64,000 nucleotides of DNA. It comes from PFJX01 sp964542455. GTDB taxonomy: Bacteria; Pseudomonadota; Gammaproteobacteria; Burkholderiales; Thiobacillaceae. Of this stretch, positions 43,103 through 50,087 are shown one piece after another. The stretch lies in NCBI GenBank assembly GCA_964542455.1, contig CAZIUC010000001.1, positions 62,001 through 126,000 on the forward strand, in the 5' to 3' direction. Position numbers and translations under genes: made by a program. Numbering within the stretch: position 1 is the stretch's first letter; every line of letters begins with the position of its first letter. The notes beneath the pieces were generated by a model that had not been told where the DNA came from, did not search any database, and saw only the letters and a list, made by a program, of their open reading frames with translations.

Positions 43103-43119
43103 TAGCAGGAGCCGTGCCA
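43103..43119 (-). promoter_or_regulatory. Sigma-54 promoter of nrtA
   Basis: The minus-strand sequence TGGCACGGCTCCTGCTA has GG and GC 12 nt apart. Transcription would start near 43092, about 30 nt before the first attenuator hairpin, so promoter and leader fit together. Nitrogen control by NtrC is the usual partner of such promoters. Confidence 0.85.
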
Positions 43120-43334
43120 GTTCGGTTTTAAACACATAACGTGTTGTATTTATTTGGATATTTATTAGCGTCCCCACTTGACTGATGGCAAATGTCGGCT
43201 GCCTCGCCCAGGTATGGGGCGGCGTGCACTTGATTGGGGATAGGGACGTCCGCAATGCGGGTTCGCGATACGGAATCGCGTTCTGAACCTCGGGAAGCGG
43301 CATTTCCAGGCGTTGCCTCGGGCCGCTTTACAGC

Positions 43335-43599
43335 GGCTCTTTTCGCGTTAGCTGGTGATGCGGCTGGTGCAGTGGTTCCCCCCTTTATCAAAGGGGGGCT
43401 AGGGGGGATTTCTGAGGCGTCGGCTCAGGCAAACGTCGCTAAATCCCTGATAAAGACCCTAAGCGAAGGACTAAGCCGCCAAAAGACGGCGGCCAAGTCC
43501 CAGCTTATACCCTTCGGTACCTCATTCCCTCTTTGGAAAAGAGGGAGGCCACTCCCTCGGGCGCTTTCTGTCGCAGCACCAGGTAACGCGAAAAGAGCC
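43335..43599. mobile_element. 265-bp MITE-like element with 28-bp inverted repeats
   Basis: The ends are inverted copies: GGCTCTTTTCGCGTTAGCTG at the left (43335-43362) and the same with two changes on the other strand at the right (43572-43599). Inside are a CCCCCCTTTATCAAAGGGGG arm, the motif AACGTCGCTAAATCC, and a CCCTCTTTGGAAAAGAGGG arm. No gene is inside. It lies between the nasT stop and the nrtA promoter, and its right end touches nasT. A related partial copy lies near 63.4 kb. Confidence 0.7.
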
Positions 43600-43600
43600 T

Positions 43601-44206
43601 TTACAGCAGGTGCGCGGCCGCGATCAAAGTATCGGCCACTTCACCCAGTTTCTTGCCGGTGCGCATGGCCAGGTCGCGCATTTCACGAAAGGCTTCATCC
43701 TCGCTCAAGCCGCGCTTCTGCATGAGCAGCCCCTTGGCTTTTTCCACGCGCTTGCGCTCGGCCAATTGGTGTTCGCTTTCCGCCAGACGTCCGGTCAATT
43801 CCTGGTGCGCCTCGAAACGGGCGCAGGCCACCTCCAGGATGGAGCGGATGCGTTCCGGCGCCAGACCATCCACCACGTAGGCGGATACCCCGGCGCGGAC
43901 CGCGGCGCGGATGCTCTCGCTGGCGCCATCCTGGGTGAACATGACCACCGGCCGGGGCGCGTCGCGAGTGGTGACGCTGATATGTTCCAGGGTGTCGCGA
44001 TCCGGCGAGTCGGCGGCGACGATGACGATGTGGGGCTTCAAGCCTTTCACCGCGTCGGGCAGCGCCAGGGATTCCTTCAGCTCCGCCACCACGTGATAGC
44101 CCGCCAGGGTGAGCGCGCCGCGCAGGTTGCGGCTGCGCTCACCATCGCTGTCCACGATCATGACGCGCAGCTCGGGCGGGGCGGTGGCTGTGGGGTGCCG
44201 CGGCAT
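43601..44206 (-). CDS. nasT: NasT, ANTAR-domain antiterminator
   Basis: A 201-residue regulator with an N-terminal receiver-like domain (LRVMIVDSDGERSRNLRGAL) and a C-terminal ANTAR RNA-binding domain (residues about 140-200: AERKRVEKAKGLLMQKRGLS, EAFREMRDLAMRTGKKLGEV). NasT prevents premature termination in leaders of nitrate assimilation genes when NasS releases it. MPRHPTA is taken as the start because it gives the family length; a longer frame overlaps the CBS gene. It ends the narK unit. Confidence 0.93.
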   Translation of the reverse strand: MPRHPTATAPPELRVMIVDSDGERSRNLRGALTLAGYHVVAELKESLALPDAVKGLKPHIVIVAADSPDRDTLEHISVTTRDAPRPVVMFTQDGASESIRAAVRAGVSAYVVDGLAPERIRSILEVACARFEAHQELTGRLAESEHQLAERKRVEKAKGLLMQKRGLSEDEAFREMRDLAMRTGKKLGEVADTLIAAAHLL

Positions 44207-44226
44207 GGACAAATTGCCGGGCGGTA

Positions 44227-44679
44227 TCAGCGCCCCGCCTTGGACACGTTGCCGTGGAACAGGGCTTTGTGCACGTCGCCCAGGGAGAGCATGCCTTCCA
44301 GGACGCCATCTCTGGCGACCGGGATGCGGCGGAAGTTGTGGCGCACCATGGTGGCGGCGGCCTGCAGGGCATGTATGTCGGGCGACACGCTGACGACCCG
44401 CGTTGCCATGATGTCGCCGGTCTTGAGGTGCATGACTTCCTTGTATTGCGCCTCCATCGCGTCGTAGTCCACGCCCATCATGCCGTCGCGAAAATCGGAC
44501 AGGGTGGGGAACAGGCGCGAGAGCACATCCTTCTCCGCGACAAAGCCGACCAGCTTGCCGTCTTCCACCACCGGCAGGCCGGAGAGGCGGTACAGGCACA
44601 TCAGGGACGACACTTCGAGGAGGGGGGTATTCGGCAGAACCGTGCGAACGCTATGGCTCATGATGTCTTTGACCAGCAT
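44227..44679 (-). CDS. CBS-domain pair protein
   Basis: A 150-residue cytoplasmic protein with two CBS domains (SHSVRTVLPNTPLLEVSSLM ... DIMATRVVSVSPDIHALQAA), the second containing RRIPVARDGVLEGMLS. CBS pairs bind adenine nucleotides and sense energy state. It lies between the kinase/phosphatase gene and nasT, with 18 and 20 nt gaps, so a regulatory link with nitrogen uptake is likely but unproven. Confidence 0.88.
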   Translation of the reverse strand: MLVKDIMSHSVRTVLPNTPLLEVSSLMCLYRLSGLPVVEDGKLVGFVAEKDVLSRLFPTLSDFRDGMMGVDYDAMEAQYKEVMHLKTGDIMATRVVSVSPDIHALQAAATMVRHNFRRIPVARDGVLEGMLSLGDVHKALFHGNVSKAGR

Positions 44680-44697
44680 GGATTTTTCCTATTTGGG

Positions 44698-46380
44698 TTA
44701 ACCCGCCAACAGCAGGTAGAGGAACAACAGATTGAAAACGACCGCGAGCAACGCGATAGTCTGCCAGAAACGCACGGGGTCGCGTGCCGCCAATGGTGTC
44801 GGACGTGGCCGGGTCAGCCGGCTGGCTTCGCCTCGCTCCAGCGCGAGGAGAAACTCCTCGGCGGTTTCGAAGCGATCTTCCGGCTGGCGCGCGCAAGCCT
44901 TGAGCAAGGCGTTCTCCAGCCAACCGGGGATTTCCGGCCGAAAACGGGTCGGCGGCACCGGGTCGCCGAAGCGGGGGTGCTGGAACGCCTCGATCTCACC
45001 GTAGGGGTACTTGCGGGTGAGCAGGTGATACAGGGTGACGCCGGTGGCGTAGAGATCGGCGCCGCTTTTATCCCCCTCGCCGGAAAACAGTTCCGGCGCC
45101 ATGTAGCTGGGCGTACCGGGGTTTTCCTCGGTCTGGCCGCGTGGGCAGGCAGGGCAATGCGCCACGCCCAGGTCGAGTATGCGCAACTTTCCGTCCTCGC
45201 CGAGATGTAGATTCGCCGGCTTCACGTCGCGATGCGCGACGTCCAGACGGTGCAGCGCGCCCAGCCCCTTGAGGACGCGTATCCCCAGCGATACCACCTC
45301 ACGCGCGGCGAAATGGCGACCATGGTCCAGTCGGGCCTGCAAGGTCTGGCCGTCATGCCAGCTCATCGCGAAGTAAAGGAAGTTGCGCTCGGGCGCCGGC
45401 AGGATTTCCGGGAAGTAGTGCGACAGTACTCGTTTGCCCAGCCATTCCTCCATGAGCAGACGGTCGGCCAGCTCCGTGTCGCCCTCCAGGCGCGGTTGCA
45501 GCGTCTTGAGCACACAAGGCTGCCCGGAGTCCGCCACGTGCGCCCGGTACAACAGGGTTTCGCGCGAGTCGTGCAGGACTTCGTCGATGACGTAGCCATC
45601 GAGCCGCGAACCGGGCGCCAGGCGGCCCGGCAGAGGCAGATGGCGCCGGGCCAGGAATTCGGTCTGATCGGCGTCCTCGCCCAGTTCGGCCACACGCACC
45701 ACCAGGGCGCTGGCGTTGTCGCCGCCGCCCTGGCGCAGCGCCTCGGCCACCAGATTGCGGGCACAGGCATCGGCGTCGTCGTAGAGCCGCAGCAGGCGGT
45801 GCAGTTCTAACTGCCCCAGAGGCTGCCAGACGCCATCACAAACGATGAGGAAGACATCGCCCGCCGCCAGATCGCCCTCGGCGTAATCCACCTGCAAATA
45901 GGTATCCAGGCCGACGGCGCGCTTCAACACATGCTCCATGCCCGGCTGTTCCCAGGTGTGATCCTGGGTGAGTTGTTCCAGGTGCTCGCCGCGCAAACGA
46001 TAGATGCGGGTATCGCCGACATGCGCCAGCGCCCAGCGCCGCCCGCGCAACACCAGCGCGGAAAGCGTGCAGGCCATGCCGCCCGCTTCGCGGCGCGAGG
46101 CCACCTGGCCGGACAGCCAGCGATTCAGGCTCTGGATCACGGTATCCAGCGCGTGCGTCACTTCCCAGGTTTCCGGGGTGGCGTAGTAGTCGGCCAGCAG
46201 ATTTCGCACCGTGCTCTCCGCCGCCTCGCGTCCATGCGAACCGCCCGACACCCCATCCGCCAGCGCCGCCAGCCAGCCCTTCAGCGCCGCTGTGGCGGCC
46301 GGCGGCGTGACGAAACCGCCGAAGTCCTCGTTGCGAGGACGTGGGCCTATTTCAGAGGCGTAGCCGAAGAAAAGATTCAT
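44698..46380 (-). CDS. Bifunctional PP2C phosphatase / Ser-Thr protein kinase
   Basis: A 560-residue protein. The N-terminal PP2C domain (residues 1-240) has the metal aspartates in ALADGVSGGSHG, HVGDTRIYRL, VCDGVW and GGGDNAS. The kinase domain (about 260-530) has the catalytic loop HRDVKPANLHL near residue 385, DLG in place of DFG, and GTPSYMAPELF. The P-loop is degenerate. A C-terminal helix (TIALLAVVFNLLFLYLLLAG) anchors it in the membrane. Genes of this fusion type are often found beside narK in assimilatory clusters. Its substrate may be NarK or the CBS protein, which is a guess. Confidence 0.92.
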   Translation of the reverse strand: MNLFFGYASEIGPRPRNEDFGGFVTPPAATAALKGWLAALADGVSGGSHGREAAESTVRNLLADYYATPETWEVTHALDTVIQSLNRWLSGQVASRREAGGMACTLSALVLRGRRWALAHVGDTRIYRLRGEHLEQLTQDHTWEQPGMEHVLKRAVGLDTYLQVDYAEGDLAAGDVFLIVCDGVWQPLGQLELHRLLRLYDDADACARNLVAEALRQGGGDNASALVVRVAELGEDADQTEFLARRHLPLPGRLAPGSRLDGYVIDEVLHDSRETLLYRAHVADSGQPCVLKTLQPRLEGDTELADRLLMEEWLGKRVLSHYFPEILPAPERNFLYFAMSWHDGQTLQARLDHGRHFAAREVVSLGIRVLKGLGALHRLDVAHRDVKPANLHLGEDGKLRILDLGVAHCPACPRGQTEENPGTPSYMAPELFSGEGDKSGADLYATGVTLYHLLTRKYPYGEIEAFQHPRFGDPVPPTRFRPEIPGWLENALLKACARQPEDRFETAEEFLLALERGEASRLTRPRPTPLAARDPVRFWQTIALLAVVFNLLFLYLLLAG

Positions 46381-46386
46381 GATTGC

Positions 46387-46518
46387 GGATTTCGGATTTC
46401 GGATTTCGGATTGCGGATTGCGGATTGCGGATTGCGGATTGCGGATTGCGGATTGCGGATATTGGATATTGGATGTGGCGCAGCCGCTAATAACATCCGC
46501 AATCCGAAATCCGAAATC
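46387..46518. repeat. GGATTKC heptanucleotide tandem array with inverted arm
   Basis: From 46387 there are three GGATTTC units, seven GGATTGC units and two GGATATT units without interruption (46387-46470). A 24-nt stretch at 46495-46518 (ATCCGCAATCCGAAATCCG, then AAATC) is the exact inverse of the GGATTTC-GGATTGC junction and can pair with it. The array lies between narK and the kinase/phosphatase gene, inside a probable operon. Copy-number change by slippage would alter the spacing or the hairpin. Confidence 0.88.
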
Positions 46519-46519
46519 G

Positions 46520-47725
46520 TTAAACCCGCGCCATGCTCACCGCGCCCCAGGTGGTGCGCCAGCGGGTCTTCACCGAGGTGAGGCCAATCAGAGCGACCAG
46601 GCAGAGGCCCGCGAAGATCATGAAACCGGCCTGATAGTCGCCGGTCAGGCCCTTGGAGAAGCCCAGGCTGGAGGCCAGGAAGAAGCCGCCGACACCGCCG
46701 GCCATGCCGACCAGACCGGTCATCACGCCGATGTCCTTGCGGAAACGCTGCGGCACCAACTGGAACACCGCGCCGTTACCCATGCCCAGGGACAACATGG
46801 CCGCGACGAAGCCCGCCAGCGCCAGCCACTGGTTGGGCAGGCCGAAACTCACGGTGGCCAGGAAGATCGCCGCCAGGCCGTACATGACGGTGAGTGAGCG
46901 AACGCCGCCGATCCGGTCCGCCACCGCGCCACCGATCGGACGCACCAGGGAACCGGCGAACACGCAGGCGGCGGTGAAATAGCCGGCGGTCACCGGCGGC
47001 AGGCCGTACTGGTCGTTGAAATAGATGGTCAGGCTGGAAGCCATGCCGACGAAGCCGCCGAAGGTGACCGAGTAGAAGAACATGAACCACCAGGCATCCT
47101 TGTCTTGCAGGATGCGGGCGTATTCGGCATAGGTTTTGGGCGGCGGGCAATCCGGCGCATCCTTGGCGAACACCAGATAGACCAGGAAAGCGATTCCCAG
47201 CGGAATCAGCGCCAGGCCCAGCACGTTGGTCCAGCCGTAAGCCAGGGCCAGCGCGGGAGCGAACAGCGCGGCCAGCACCGTGCCGGAGTTGCCCGCGCCG
47301 GCGATGCCCAGCGCCGTGCCCTGGTGCTCGGGCGGATACCAGCGCGAAGCCAGCGGCAGGGCCACGGCGAAGGCCGCGCCCGCGAAGCCCAGCGCCACGC
47401 CCAGCAACAACACCTGCTGGAAGCTGTGGATGCCGAACAGCCAGCCGGAAGCCATGGCGCCCATGACGATGAGCTGGCCGACGATACCCGCCTTCTTCGG
47501 TTTGATCTGGTCCACCAGCACGCCCATGACGATGCGCAACAAGGCGCCGGCCAGCACCGGCGTGGCCACCATCAGCCCCTTCTGAGCCGGGGTGAGTTGC
47601 AGGTCGGCGGCGATCTGCACGCCCATCGGACCGAGGATGACCCAGACCATGAAAGCCAGGTCGAAATAGAAAAATGCCGACAACAGTGTCGGTGTGTGGC
47701 CGGATTGCCAGAATCCCTTGTTCAT
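46520..47725 (-). CDS. narK: NarK/NasA-type nitrate/nitrite MFS transporter
   Basis: A 401-residue major-facilitator protein with 12 helices that moves nitrate and/or nitrite across the inner membrane. Family motifs include FYFDLAFMVWVILGPMG in the first helix, the nitrate-signature glycine-rich helices (GIAGAGNSGTVLAALFAP and GNGAVFQLVPQRF) and GLVGMAGGVGGFFL. I start at MNKGFWQSG, 6 nt from AGGAG; an ATG one codon earlier is also possible. It heads a unit with the kinase/phosphatase, CBS and nasT genes. Confidence 0.94.
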   Translation of the reverse strand: MNKGFWQSGHTPTLLSAFFYFDLAFMVWVILGPMGVQIAADLQLTPAQKGLMVATPVLAGALLRIVMGVLVDQIKPKKAGIVGQLIVMGAMASGWLFGIHSFQQVLLLGVALGFAGAAFAVALPLASRWYPPEHQGTALGIAGAGNSGTVLAALFAPALALAYGWTNVLGLALIPLGIAFLVYLVFAKDAPDCPPPKTYAEYARILQDKDAWWFMFFYSVTFGGFVGMASSLTIYFNDQYGLPPVTAGYFTAACVFAGSLVRPIGGAVADRIGGVRSLTVMYGLAAIFLATVSFGLPNQWLALAGFVAAMLSLGMGNGAVFQLVPQRFRKDIGVMTGLVGMAGGVGGFFLASSLGFSKGLTGDYQAGFMIFAGLCLVALIGLTSVKTRWRTTWGAVSMARV

Positions 47726-47763
47726 CATGTGCTCCTGAGTGCTTCGCTGTAGACAAGGGCATA

Positions 47764-47780
47764 TAGCAGGAGTCGTGCCA
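47764..47780 (-). promoter_or_regulatory. Sigma-54 promoter of narK
   Basis: The minus-strand sequence TGGCACGACTCCTGCTA is nearly identical to the one before nrtA. The start would be near 47753, giving a leader of about 28 nt. No attenuator fits in that leader, unlike those of nrtA and nirB. Confidence 0.83.
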
Positions 47781-47938
47781 TGCATCTGAACCCGCACCAT
47801 TACCGGGTTCATGGGCGATATTCGGGCAAGCTGCGCCTCATTCGGGTGCGCTCGCCACGGCTTACGCACTCGAACGAGGCGTGCCGGTTCAAGTCAGCGC
47901 GCGCCAGGCGCACTGCCGAGGAATCAAGATTTAACCCA

Positions 47939-48070
47939 AATTGTCCATTAGCCGTGGCGAAGTCGGAGGCCAACATGTAGCGCAGGCGGGACGCCTGCGT
48001 CGTGGGCCTGATCAGAAGGACAAAGCAGGCGGGACGCCTGCGCTACATGCCTACTTCAGCTAATGGACAA
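47939..48070. repeat. Composite inverted repeat carrying two GTAG REP units
   Basis: The outer ends are ATTGTCCATTAG and CTAATGGACAAT. Inside, two copies of GTAGCGCAGGCGGGACGCCT, then GCG, face each other in opposite orientation. The whole 132-nt block can form one long cruciform. It fills most of the gap between narK and the gene ending at 48078. Nothing else is seen between 47781 and 47938. Confidence 0.8.
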
Positions 48071-48077
48071 TCTAGGT

Positions 48078-49316
48078 TTAGGGTTTAAGGTTCGCCCTGC
48101 CCAGATCGGCGGCGGAAATATGCATCACATAGGCCACGGCGCCCCGGTAGTTCGCGGGCACCTCGGTGCCGGTGACGATCAAGCCGCCCGCCGGGGTTTC
48201 CAGCAACGATTTCGGGGTCCAGCGACCGGCGATCTCCTGGCTCCAGGCCACCTCGCCGTCCCTTGTGTATTTGCGCAGCCGCAACGAAGTCGCGCCGGAC
48301 TCCGGCCCGGCGCCGACCAGGCAACCGCCGTCGCGCAAGGCCAGCAGTCGGGTGCCGTGGTCGACGAGGGTGTGTTGCCAGAGCAGCGCGCCGGCGGCGT
48401 CGTGGCGTTCGAGCAAGCGCGCGTAATCGCGCGCCAGCAGCAGGCAATAGCCGCCATCCGGGGTGGCCCGCAGGGCGCGCGCCTCATCGGAATCCGGGCT
48501 GGAATGGCGCGTCTCCTCGTGAAACGCCAGATCGCGACTCAGCCAGCCGATCCGGGTATCACCCCGGTTCTCGCCCACCGTGAACGCGACGCGCGCGCGC
48601 TGGCCGTCAGCGGCGCCTGCGCTCACCCCCCACCAATACTCGTCGAACAAGGTGTTGTAATCGGTTCGTTGTTTGTTCACCCGCCCGTCCGCCGTTATGT
48701 CCAGCATCCACAGGGAAAAGCCCATGGGCCCGGTGTGCAGCCCCAGGCCCAGCACGCCCCCGTCCGGCCACTCGACGACATCCCAGCCATAGGACTGGGC
48801 CGGCAACTTGCCCGGAACGATCGGTGTGTCCTGGTCCGGCGCGGCTTCCCAGAGGAGCTTCGCCTCGGCGCTGAGGCGGGCGAACCAGGCATACGGCCAC
48901 GATTGCCGGCAGCGGTTGCCCACCAGCAGCAGCGAACCATCGGCCGCCTCGCGCAAGGCCATGGGAATCTCGCAGGGCTGGCTGCCACTGCCATCGTCGC
49001 TGCCGGCCACGCGCGTCCGCCAAAGCTGCTTGCCGCGCAAATCCAGCTTGGCCAGCACCATCTCGTTGGGGCTGCCCTTGGCGCCGAGCGTCTGGATGCC
49101 GACCACGACGTTGCCGTCACGAGTATTGACCGCCGACCAGGCGGTATCGAGATAGACCGGCTTGAAGCGCTTCACCCAGGTGCCTGCATCCCTGGCCACC
49201 TGGGCTTTCTTCTTGCCGGAAGAAGCCGCGCCGCCGTCGAGGGGAACGGCCGACAGCGTCACGGCACACAGCGCGGCGACCAGAGAACGGGGCAGTGCGG
49301 GAGGGAGATGACGCAT
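48078..49316 (-). CDS. Exported protein of unknown function, propeller-like
   Basis: A 412-residue protein with a signal peptide (SLVAALCAVTLSAVPLDGGA). The body repeats a pattern of short strands such as GNVVVGIQTLGAKGS, GSLLLVGNRCRQSW, GGVLGLGLHTGPMG and GGYCLLLARDYARL, about every 45-60 residues, which suggests a beta propeller like those of PQQ or delta-60 repeat proteins. No catalytic motif was found. I start at MRHLPPA because an earlier frame start has no signal sequence. It is not obviously linked to nitrate use. Confidence 0.8.
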   Translation of the reverse strand: MRHLPPALPRSLVAALCAVTLSAVPLDGGAASSGKKKAQVARDAGTWVKRFKPVYLDTAWSAVNTRDGNVVVGIQTLGAKGSPNEMVLAKLDLRGKQLWRTRVAGSDDGSGSQPCEIPMALREAADGSLLLVGNRCRQSWPYAWFARLSAEAKLLWEAAPDQDTPIVPGKLPAQSYGWDVVEWPDGGVLGLGLHTGPMGFSLWMLDITADGRVNKQRTDYNTLFDEYWWGVSAGAADGQRARVAFTVGENRGDTRIGWLSRDLAFHEETRHSSPDSDEARALRATPDGGYCLLLARDYARLLERHDAAGALLWQHTLVDHGTRLLALRDGGCLVGAGPESGATSLRLRKYTRDGEVAWSQEIAGRWTPKSLLETPAGGLIVTGTEVPANYRGAVAYVMHISAADLGRANLKP

Positions 49317-49407
49317 GATGGATGTGCTCCAAAATGAGGGTTGGGGAGAATGTATTTGCATGTTGATGTGAGTTTTCGTTGTTCCGCCCCCGCTCACGCC
49401 CAGTGTG

Positions 49408-49437
49408 GTGACAAAAGGCACACGGTGTGCGTAAATT
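49408..49437 (+). promoter_or_regulatory. Candidate brnTA promoter with embedded operator
   Basis: A -35-like GTGACA (49408-49413) and a -10-like TAAATT (49432-49437) stand 18 nt apart. Between them lies the palindrome GCACAC-G-GTGTGC (49418-49430), a good place for the antitoxin to bind and repress. The elements are only moderately close to consensus. Confidence 0.45.
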
Positions 49438-49443
49438 ATCCTT

Positions 49444-49737
49444 ATGAAACCATTTCGTTGGAATGCTGAGAAGAACGCGACCGTCAGGGCGGAGCGGGGT
49501 GTTTCGTTTGAGAGCATTGTTGTCGCAATCGAGGCCGGTGGGTTGCTGGACATCCTGGCTCACCCGAACCAGGCGAAATACCCCAGGCAGCGCGTCCTCG
49601 TTGTCGCGTGTGATAGCTACGCCTACTTGGTGCCGTTTGTCGAAGAGGAAGACTATTTTTTTCTCAAGACCGTCATCCCGAGCCGCAAGGCAACGAGGGA
49701 CTATTTGAATCAAGGTGAAACCGATGCCGAAAATTGA
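49444..49737 (+). CDS. brnT: BrnT-family toxin
   Basis: A 97-residue protein with the BrnT pattern: FRWNAEKNATVRAERGVSFE at the start and YLVPFVEEEDYFFLKTVIPS then RKATRDY near the end. BrnT toxins have an RNase-like fold and block translation. The antitoxin gene overlaps its end by 14 nt. No strong ribosome-binding site precedes the ATG. Confidence 0.85.
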   Translation: MKPFRWNAEKNATVRAERGVSFESIVVAIEAGGLLDILAHPNQAKYPRQRVLVVACDSYAYLVPFVEEEDYFFLKTVIPSRKATRDYLNQGETDAEN

Positions 49738-50047
49738 TGCCTACGAACATGAAGTTCTCACCGCCTATGAGAAAGGTCAGCTGAAGTCCGTTGTCACGAA
49801 GGCCGAGCTTGCGGAATTCAAGGCGGCCGCGCGCGCCACGGCCATCAAGGATCGTCGGGTCAACATTCGCTTGTCCTCTGGCGATTTGAGCGACATTCAA
49901 GTCAAGGCGCTTGAAGAAGGTGTGCCGTACCAAACGCTTATCGCCAGCGTTCTTCACAAGTACGTTACGGGTCGCCTGGCCGAGCCGCGCGCCACCAAAC
50001 AAACAAGCCGCCCCGCGACAAAACGGCGCGCGACGTCTGGCGGTTGA
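49724..50047 (+). CDS. brnA: BrnA-like / CopG-type antitoxin
   Basis: A 107-residue partner protein with a ribbon-helix-helix-like segment (RRVNIRLSSGDLSDIQVKAL, then EGVPYQTLIASVLHKYVTG). This is the arrangement of the BrnA/CopG antitoxin that binds both toxin and operator. AAGGTG 7 nt upstream supports the ATG at 49724, although a GTG at 49715 is possible. The basic C-terminal tail (KRRATSGG) is unusual for the family. It ends 40 nt before the convergent nasA stop. Confidence 0.82.
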   Translation: MPKIDAYEHEVLTAYEKGQLKSVVTKAELAEFKAAARATAIKDRRVNIRLSSGDLSDIQVKALEEGVPYQTLIASVLHKYVTGRLAEPRATKQTSRPATKRRATSGG

Positions 50048-50087
50048 ATATTCGCGGTGAAGCCAATGGATCGCATGGCGCTTCCTC

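Noticed and set aside
46387..46470. CRISPR array
   Set aside because: Seven-base units without spacers are a simple tandem repeat.
46379..46897. Plus-strand reading frame with RIADCG peptide repeats
   Set aside because: It is only the translation of the heptanucleotide array followed by the antisense of narK.
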